Assembly: GCA_003506995.1 (NCBI GenBank)
Contig: DNXB01000630.1
Location: forward strand, 1,967-14,328
Reading direction: 5' to 3'
From: Verrucomicrobiales bacterium
GTDB lineage: Bacteria > Verrucomicrobiota > Verrucomicrobiia > Verrucomicrobiales > Verrucomicrobiaceae
Length of the DNA: 12,362 nucleotides
The first letter of the stretch is position 1. Each line of letters opens with the position of its first letter. Below, piece by piece: positions 5,371 to 10,641 of this stretch. The notes under the pieces are model-generated. The model searched no databases. It saw only the letters and a program-made list of their open reading frames with translations, and was not told the DNA's origin. Made by a program: the position numbers and the translations under genes.

Positions 5371-7722
5371 ATGCTCGCGAAGCTCCAGCGCTGGACCCGG
5401 GCCAATCCGCTGATGGTGATGGCGCTGGCTGCCACGGCTGGCATTCTTTTGACTGAGCTTGGCGGGCTGAAACCGGGTCCGAAATGGCTGACGGGAGGCT
5501 CGGCGGTGTTTCTTGCCGCTGCATTTTTTGGAAAACGCCCGTCGCTGCTGCTGCCGGGCTGCGCGCTGGTGTTTGCGTTCATTCATGAAACGCGGACGGA
5601 TGAAACGTTTCGCCATCCGCTCCGCGTCATGCTGCTGGGGGCGGACAAACCGCTGCAGGCGACGATCCAAGGCAGCCTGCTGCCAGATTTCGACAACACG
5701 GCGGACGGACGCGCCCATGCGCTGTGCAAGACGTCGAAGATCGAGATTCCGGCAGCGGGAACGGTCATTGAACAGGAGGCGATCCTGCTGGTGCGGCTGC
5801 CCAAGGGCGTGCGTTTTCCGGGCGCGGGTGTGTTTGAGCTGAGGGGAGGTGTTTACCTGCCACGCGCCTCCTCGAATCCGGGCGCGTTTGACGCGCAGGA
5901 ATACGCGCTGAGAAACGGGCGCGTGGCGCGGTTGGATGCCGAGGGGCTGCATCGCGTCCATGGCAGAGGTGAGGTGCTCTGGTGCGCGTTTCTGGAGGCG
6001 GCGGAGCGTTGCAGGCGGTGGATCAGCGCCCAGCTCACGAAGGATCTGGAGGATGATCCCGAAACGGCGGCGGTGATCCGCGCGATGGCGCTGGGCGTTT
6101 CCGCCGAGACGGACGACGAGATCGAGGACGCCTTCCGCAACAGCGGCACGCTGCATGTCTTCGCGGTCAGCGGCCTTCATGTCGGCCTGCTGGGGGTGAT
6201 TGCGCTGGCCCTGATGCGGCAGCTCGGCCTTCGGCGCGGGATTTCGCTGTGGGTGACCGTGGGGCTCGTGTTTGTTTATGCGTTCATCACCGGCTGGCGT
6301 CCTTCCTCGGCGCGTGCCGCGTTGATGGTGGCGGTGTTCATGGGCGCGGCCCTGGCAGACCGCGAATCGTCACTGCAAAACAGCCTCGGAGCGGCCGCGC
6401 TGCTGCTGCTGGGCTCTGACACGCACCAGCTTTTCATGCCGGGGTTTCAATTGTCGTTCGGGGTGCTGTGGATCAGCGCCATCGGCTCCGTGCCGTTGCT
6501 GGAAAAGCTCATGCCCTTCACGCAGATCGATCCGTTTCTGCCGCCGCAGCTCGCGAACTGGCGTCAGCGCGCGTCAAGCCAGGCACGGCGCTGGTTCGCG
6601 GCGACGCTGAGTGTTTCGACCGCCGCGTGGCTCGGCAGCCTGCCGTTCATCCTCGGTCATTTTCAATCCGTCACGCCGGTGGCGGTCATCGCGAACTGCG
6701 TGCTCGTGCCGCTGTCGTTTTTGTGCCTGGGAGCCACCTGTTTGAGCCTGTGCGCCGCAGCGCTGCATCTTTCGGGCGTGCAGATCATCTTCAACAACGT
6801 GAACTGGGCGATGGCGAAGGCGATGGTGGCCAGCGCGGCCTGGTTTGCCGGCCTGCCTGGAGCAAACTTCCATTTCAAGCCGGACGCGGACCTCACCAAT
6901 GCTCCAGCCATCTGGCGGGTGCTGGAACTGCCGCATGGCGCGGCGGCGAATCATCTGCGTCTTGGAGACAGGCACTGGCTGTTCGACGTGGGGGATGAAA
7001 CGAGCTTTCGTCGTGTGCTGCGGCCGTATTTGCACTCCAGCGGCATCAATGCGGTCACAGGGGTGTTTCTCAGTCACAACGATGCCGATCACGTCGGCGG
7101 GGTTGAAAAGGTGATCGCGGAGTTTGACCGGCCACGCCTGTTTTGCAGCACACAGGAGCCGGGAGCGCAGGATTCCGCTCTTACCACGCTGCGCCGGCTC
7201 GCAGATTCCACGAGTGACGGCATGCTGCGCCGTTTGCGCGTGGATGAGCGGCTCACCTTGTCCGACGACCCGCGTTTCAAAGCCGAGGCGCGGGTGCTAT
7301 ATCCTTCCCGGCAGGTGCAAAACGCGCGTGGGGACGACCGTGCGATGGTGGTCATGCTTCACCTTGGCCCGTGGCGTGTGCTGTGGCTGAGCGACGCGGG
7401 CTGGAATGCGGAAAAAGCCCTCAGTTCCAGCCCCGCCGACCTGCGCTGTGATGTTTTGATCCGCAGCCAGCATGAGCTGGATCGTGAGATGAGCGTCGAA
7501 TTCCTCCTCAAAGCCGCCCCTCGTGTGATTGTTTGCGGAAGCGATGCACGCCAGCCCGAGGTACAGTTGCCGGACTCCTTGGTTCAATTCGCACGCCGGC
7601 AAAACATCCCGCTGCTCGACACCTGGAGCGATGGCAGCATCGAGCTGCGGCTTAATCAGGATGATCTGCGCATTCACCCGGCAAAGACCAAGCCGCAGGT
7701 GATTTTGACACCGCGTGAATGA
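5371..7722 (+). CDS. comEC: ComEC/Rec2-family DNA internalisation protein
   Basis: A 783-residue inner-membrane protein of the family that carries single-stranded DNA through the cytoplasmic membrane in natural transformation. In order: two or three N-terminal hydrophobic segments, a DUF4131-type extracytoplasmic domain (about 40-210), and the polytopic Competence domain (about 235-510) with its signature LHVFAVSGLHVGLLG (A265-V266-S267-G268-L269-H270). A metallo-beta-lactamase-like C-terminal domain (about 525-770) follows, with the metal motif H569-N-D571-A-D573-H574 in FLSHNDADHVGG. Full length and all three domains argue for an intact gene. The later HHGS motif usual in this domain appears here as Q700-H701-E-L, so hydrolase activity may be altered. 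The start at 5371 follows the TPR gene closely. Its stop codon touches the A run that forms a terminator for the opposite strand. Confidence 0.92.
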   Translation: MLAKLQRWTRANPLMVMALAATAGILLTELGGLKPGPKWLTGGSAVFLAAAFFGKRPSLLLPGCALVFAFIHETRTDETFRHPLRVMLLGADKPLQATIQGSLLPDFDNTADGRAHALCKTSKIEIPAAGTVIEQEAILLVRLPKGVRFPGAGVFELRGGVYLPRASSNPGAFDAQEYALRNGRVARLDAEGLHRVHGRGEVLWCAFLEAAERCRRWISAQLTKDLEDDPETAAVIRAMALGVSAETDDEIEDAFRNSGTLHVFAVSGLHVGLLGVIALALMRQLGLRRGISLWVTVGLVFVYAFITGWRPSSARAALMVAVFMGAALADRESSLQNSLGAAALLLLGSDTHQLFMPGFQLSFGVLWISAIGSVPLLEKLMPFTQIDPFLPPQLANWRQRASSQARRWFAATLSVSTAAWLGSLPFILGHFQSVTPVAVIANCVLVPLSFLCLGATCLSLCAAALHLSGVQIIFNNVNWAMAKAMVASAAWFAGLPGANFHFKPDADLTNAPAIWRVLELPHGAAANHLRLGDRHWLFDVGDETSFRRVLRPYLHSSGINAVTGVFLSHNDADHVGGVEKVIAEFDRPRLFCSTQEPGAQDSALTTLRRLADSTSDGMLRRLRVDERLTLSDDPRFKAEARVLYPSRQVQNARGDDRAMVVMLHLGPWRVLWLSDAGWNAEKALSSSPADLRCDVLIRSQHELDREMSVEFLLKAAPRVIVCGSDARQPEVQLPDSLVQFARRQNIPLLDTWSDGSIELRLNQDDLRIHPAKTKPQVILTPRE

Positions 7723-7757
7723 AAAAAACGGGCGGAGCGACACCACTCGCCCCGCCC
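7722..7757 (-). terminator. Strong intrinsic terminator for minus-strand transcription
   Basis: In minus-strand RNA, GGGCGGGGCGA and UCGCUCCGCCC pair over 11 positions (one G-U wobble) around the 6-base loop GUGGUG, then one G and seven U (complement of 7722-7728). On the plus strand the stem has an A-C mismatch and no T run, so it mainly serves transcripts coming from the PIN side. Confidence 0.75.
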
Positions 7758-8066
7758 CTGTTGCCCAGACGCCAAGCGGTGTTTGCCATCTCACCCGCAG
7801 CAACACATCCGCTTCCGCTGAGATCGCAGATGGGAAAGAGAGCGGCGCGCTCGCCTTTTCGCTTCGTTAAGCTGGCGTACGCACTTGCCAAAGCAGGTGG
7901 CATCGCAGTTGACGATAACGTGACTTCGGCTGTCGGTGGCGTGGAAACGACGCGCATGGAAGCGAGTTGGAAAGTGCGGCTCGGCTGTCCGGTTCACGGC
8001 GCTGGATTTCGCTTTCAAGGGGGTGATGCCAGCAGTGGCGGGCGCTTTCGCTATCGTGTCGCAATC
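7758..8066. other. 309-base intergenic stretch without a supported gene
   Basis: It lies between the minus-strand terminator and the PIN toxin stop codon. Reading frames are open on both strands, but none has a recognisable domain, a start signal or the codon pattern of its neighbours. No tRNA, tmRNA, RNase P or SRP RNA signature was found. It is either a long 3' untranslated tail of the toxin-antitoxin transcript, an unrecognised small RNA gene on the minus strand, or a decayed gene. Confidence 0.4.
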
Positions 8067-8522
8067 TTAACGAAGGGTCTTGAGACCTTCGAGCCGGGCC
8101 AGCTTGGAGGCCTTTTTATCGAAGCTCCAAAAGCGCTCGCACTTCAGCGCCAGCGCGGCGGCCACATGCAGGATGTCATAGGCACGGAAGCCATGCCGCG
8201 CGGTGTGGCGCAGGGAGATGTCCTCAAACTTGGCGGAGATTTCGGCGAGCGACACATTCACCAGCCGCAGCGCCAAACCCTGCGCGAGATCATCGCGAAA
8301 CTGCTGCTGGCAGGCGGCGGCAAGCTCGGCGCTGACCCGCGCCTGCGCTTCCCCAAAGCCGGTGAGCACGGACTGCTCGAAAGCGTTAATCACCTCCAGC
8401 CGCGTGAGCCAAATGATGGGGAGGACGGGCTGCTCAGCTCCGAAAACTTTCTCTGCTTGAGCTGTCTCCGGGCGTTCGAGATAGAGCCGGGTAATGAAGT
8501 TGGTGTCAGCGTAGGCACTCAT
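8067..8522 (-). CDS. vapC: PIN-domain ribonuclease toxin (VapC-like)
   Basis: A 151-residue PIN-fold protein. The family acts as a Mg2+-dependent RNase that blocks translation when freed from its antitoxin. The four acidic positions of the active site can be placed: D6 in AYADTNF, E43 in LTRLEVINAFE, D116 in RAYDILHVAAAL and D135 in FWSFDKKASKLA. The order, spacing and length are normal for VapC. The start ATG overlaps the antitoxin stop as ATGA (8519-8522), the usual translational coupling. The gene ends in a hairpin-forming sequence (8071-8091), and the likely real terminator is about 310 bases further on. The target RNA cannot be deduced. Confidence 0.88.
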   Translation of the reverse strand: MSAYADTNFITRLYLERPETAQAEKVFGAEQPVLPIIWLTRLEVINAFEQSVLTGFGEAQARVSAELAAACQQQFRDDLAQGLALRLVNVSLAEISAKFEDISLRHTARHGFRAYDILHVAAALALKCERFWSFDKKASKLARLEGLKTLR

Positions 8523-8779
8523 TCGCCCGCGATGAGTTTGTCGAGCTGCTCGCTCTGCGCCTTCGTCATCATCGGCATCTTCAAAGCGCGACGACGGGCG
8601 GCGAAGTCTGGGTAGCCGGCCTTCGGCGCGGCGGCGGGCGGCGGCTCGGGGCGCAGCTCATAGGTGGTGCCTTTGCGGCTGCGAATGCGGATGAGGCCCA
8701 TGCGGTCGCAGGCCTCCAGCACTTTGGCGAGCTGGCGATTGAGGTCGCGGACGGTGAAATCAGTGGTGAATTGACTCAT
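8519..8779 (-). CDS. Antitoxin paired with the PIN toxin (Phd/YefM-like N-terminus)
   Basis: An 86-residue protein directly upstream of, and overlapping, the PIN gene. The N-terminal half (FTVRDLNRQLAKVLEACD, then GLIRIRSRKGTTYELRPEPP) resembles the DNA-binding half of Phd/YefM-like antitoxins. A proline-alanine linker and a charged C-terminal helix (ARRRALKMPMMTKAQSEQLD) follow and would wrap the toxin. The start at 8779 is preferred over an in-frame ATG at 8797: a GGAGG lies 11 bases upstream of 8779 (8791-8795), and the 8797 start would sit inside the operator palindrome. The antitoxin very likely represses its own operon through that palindrome. Exact family assignment is uncertain; its role as antitoxin follows mainly from gene order and overlap. 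Confidence 0.78.
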   Translation of the reverse strand: MSQFTTDFTVRDLNRQLAKVLEACDRMGLIRIRSRKGTTYELRPEPPPAAAPKAGYPDFAARRRALKMPMMTKAQSEQLDKLIAGE

Positions 8780-8808
8780 GACGGACAATGCCTCCATGAA
8801 TGTCCGTC
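8780..8808 (-). promoter_or_regulatory. Palindromic operator of the PIN toxin-antitoxin operon, containing the RBS
   Basis: GACGGACA (8780-8787) and TGTCCGTC (8801-8808) form a perfect 8-bp inverted repeat with a 13-base centre, abutting the antitoxin ATG. The centre holds the Shine-Dalgarno GGAGG (minus strand, 8791-8795). Its position and symmetry fit an autoregulatory site; in RNA the same sequence would form a hairpin presenting the RBS in its loop. Confidence 0.6.
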
Positions 8809-8841
8809 GTCAAGAGCGGCGGCCCGTGTCGGTTGCCACGG

Positions 8842-10035
8842 CTACAGTCCAGCATCAGGGCGCTTGCCCAGGCGGGCGATGATGTCGCCCATCTTGTTGT
8901 TGCGAATGACTTCCAGCTTCACCTCGTTGCCGGGCGGCTGCACGCTGATGATGTCCAGCAGGTCGCGCGGGGAGCGAAAGGCCATGCCTTGAAATTTTGT
9001 CACCACATCCCCAGGCTTCAGACCGGCCTCGGCGGCGGGTGAGCCGGGGCTGATGTCGGTGATGAGCGCACCGCGCCGCGAGGTGCCCCACACGGGGTCG
9101 ATCTCCACCGGTTCGCCGCTGACCTCGAGACCGAGGAAGCCGCGACCAGTGGTGTTGAGGCCGACGGTCCTGGCGGCGTTCTCCTTCATTTTTTCATGCA
9201 GGCTGTCCACCACCGTTTTCACACTGTTGGCCGGCACAGCGAGGCCCACGCCCTGCCAGGCGCGCACGCTCTCATCCCCGCGATAAATGGCGACGTTGAT
9301 GCCGACGATCTCGCCGCGAATGTTCACCAGAGGCCCGCCGGAATTGCCGGGATTGATGACCGTGTCGGTTTGCAGGTAGTCCATCTGGCTGTCGCTGAGA
9401 TGACGGTCGCGCGCGCTGATGATGCCCTGCGTCACCGTGCCGCTCAAACCGAAGGGATTGCCCACGGCGAACACGATCTGGCCGACACGCACCTCGTCGG
9501 AGTTGGCAAATTTGAGCGCGGGGAAGTCGGTGCGGTGGCTTTCGATCTTCAGCAGCGCGATGTCACGGTCCGGGCTCGATCCGAGGATGGTGGCGGGGTA
9601 TTTTTTGTTGTCGTTGGTGATGATCTGCACCTCCGCCACGCCCTCAATGACGTGAAAATTCGTCACGACATGCCCCTCCTTGCTGATGATGGCCCCGGAG
9701 CCGAGGCCGGGGATGACCTGCGCCCGCTCGCCGACGAGGCCGAAGAACGGATGCCACTTCACCTGGCCCTGGCGCAGCGTCTTGGTGTTGATGCTGACGA
9801 CGGTGGGCAGCACAGCGGCGGAAAGCTTGGCAAACTCCTCATTCAGCCGGCCCAGCACCGTCAGATCGTTCAGATTCAGCTTCGGTTTGTCCGGCGGGGT
9901 GAAAGTGGAAGGCTTTTCACCCTTCAGCAGATTGATCGCGCCGTAGCCATCCCGGTCTTTGCGCCACCATGAGAACAAGATCGCGGCGAGCACGAACATC
10001 AGGGCGGCGAACAGCAGACGGCGAAACAATTCCAT
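8842..10035 (-). CDS. htrA: HtrA-family serine protease with N-terminal membrane anchor and one PDZ domain (DegS-like)
   Basis: A 397-residue trypsin-like periplasmic protease. One hydrophobic helix (about residues 7-23) followed by WWRKD serves as an uncleaved anchor. The protease domain (about 60-285) carries the triad H128 in VTNFHVIEG, D158 in SPDRDIALLKI and S232 in NPGNSGGPL, plus the supporting motifs GLGSGAII and VGNPFGLSGTVTQGIIS. One PDZ domain follows (about 290-390; SPAAEAGLKPGDVV is its carboxylate-binding region). One PDZ plus an anchor is the DegS architecture, which in Escherichia coli senses unfolded outer-membrane proteins; whether it does so here is unknown, as no anti-sigma factor is nearby. 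The ATG at 10035 is chosen over an in-frame TTG nine bases upstream. It lies 61 bases behind the response regulator on the same strand, so they may share a transcript. A short hairpin follows the stop but lacks a T run. Confidence 0.93.
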   Translation of the reverse strand: MELFRRLLFAALMFVLAAILFSWWRKDRDGYGAINLLKGEKPSTFTPPDKPKLNLNDLTVLGRLNEEFAKLSAAVLPTVVSINTKTLRQGQVKWHPFFGLVGERAQVIPGLGSGAIISKEGHVVTNFHVIEGVAEVQIITNDNKKYPATILGSSPDRDIALLKIESHRTDFPALKFANSDEVRVGQIVFAVGNPFGLSGTVTQGIISARDRHLSDSQMDYLQTDTVINPGNSGGPLVNIRGEIVGINVAIYRGDESVRAWQGVGLAVPANSVKTVVDSLHEKMKENAARTVGLNTTGRGFLGLEVSGEPVEIDPVWGTSRRGALITDISPGSPAAEAGLKPGDVVTKFQGMAFRSPRDLLDIISVQPPGNEVKLEVIRNNKMGDIIARLGKRPDAGL

Positions 10036-10096
10036 GCGTATCAATGCGTCACGGGCTGAAAACTTCCAAGGTCAAACTTCAGGCGGTCCCCCGGGC

Positions 10097-10513
10097 TCAC
10101 GCCGCCTTTTTGGGGCAGATGATCACCAGTTTCTGCCGTGCCGGTGGTGTGCCGGGGTCTTCCAGGGCGCGATTGACGGCGTTTTTGATTTCCTCGGCCT
10201 GAAAAGGCTTCGTCACATAGTCGCAGGCACCGCGACGGATGGCGGTCACGATGTCGCGTGTCTCGGAGCAGGCGGAGACCATCACACAGCGGGTGCTGGG
10301 GGAGGATTCACGCGCCTCACGGATGACGTCGAGGCCGTCAGTGTCACCGAGACGGCGGTCCACCAAGACCACGTCGGGGCTCAGTTCACGGATGGCATCC
10401 AGACCGGCACGACCATTATCGAAGGCCATCACCTCGTGGCCTTCCGCCCGGCAAAGCGTGGAAAGCAGCTTCAGAACGGGCGGGTGATCTTCAATAACAA
10501 TGATATTTGCCAT
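10097..10513 (-). CDS. Single-domain response regulator (receiver domain only)
   Basis: A 138-residue CheY-like protein. The acidic pocket E8-D9 (IVIEDH), phospho-acceptor D52 (VVLVDRRLGDTDG), S80 (VMVSACSE) and K102 (YVTKPF) are all present, so it should accept phosphate. After the receiver (about 1-122) only a short tail remains (PGTPPARQKLVII and CPKKAA), with no DNA-binding or enzymatic output domain. It must therefore act through a partner or serve as a phosphate relay. No histidine kinase is in the window. The start at 10513 gives the standard MANIIVIEDH opening; in-frame ATGs at 10531 and 10537 would add non-family residues. The start codon is part of a perfect palindrome (10511-10532). 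It is divergent from ispG and lies upstream of the HtrA gene. Confidence 0.9.
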   Translation of the reverse strand: MANIIVIEDHPPVLKLLSTLCRAEGHEVMAFDNGRAGLDAIRELSPDVVLVDRRLGDTDGLDVIREARESSPSTRCVMVSACSETRDIVTAIRRGACDYVTKPFQAEEIKNAVNRALEDPGTPPARQKLVIICPKKAA

Positions 10514-10532
10514 GATAATTGGTTTTATCATG
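10511..10532. promoter_or_regulatory. Perfect palindrome covering the response-regulator start codon
   Basis: CATGATAA (10511-10518) and TTATCATG (10525-10532) are exact inverse copies with a 6-base AT-rich centre, in an otherwise GC-rich region. The regulator ATG (complement of 10511-10513) is the end of one arm. A poor -35-like TTGCTG lies upstream on the minus strand, which would place the -10 in the palindrome and give a nearly leaderless message. Could be an operator or an RNA hairpin hiding the start codon. Confidence 0.4.
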
Positions 10533-10641
10533 CCCAAGTTGTTTCAGCAACCTTGATCTTCGGTTCCTTCGGAATTCAATCCCACTCGATCCGGCTTCTC
10601 ATTTGCGCAGGCCCGCCAATCCGGCATTCTAGCGGCCCGCC

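Noticed and set aside
4533..5582. 349-codon minus-strand ORF opposite the TPR gene
   Set aside because: It mirrors the TPR and comEC genes, its composition is His/Arg-rich, and it has no recognisable domain.
5359..6180. 273-codon minus-strand ORF opposite the start of comEC
   Set aside because: Antisense shadow in GC-rich DNA, with Arg/Gln-rich low-complexity sequence and no motifs.
7791..8064. Small minus-strand ORFs in the gap after the PIN gene (for example the one ending KRMCCCG)
   Set aside because: Two frames are open at once, with no Shine-Dalgarno sequence and no family resemblance; insufficient for a gene call.
7758..8066. tmRNA, RNase P RNA, 6S or SRP RNA in the intergenic gap
   Set aside because: I looked for the tmRNA tag and ends, the RNase P core sequences and the SRP domain IV loop and found none.
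7719..8615. 298-codon plus-strand ORF from the comEC stop across the PIN gene
   Set aside because: More than half is exactly antisense to the PIN toxin and antitoxin, and its first codons form the terminator stem. No domain seen.
8809..8841. Terminator directly after the HtrA gene
   Set aside because: A 5-bp CCGTG/CACGG hairpin is present but followed by GC-rich sequence with no T run.
9196..9972. 258-codon plus-strand ORF opposite the HtrA gene
   Set aside because: Antisense to the catalytic part of HtrA; rich in Asp/His/Val as expected from reversed codons.
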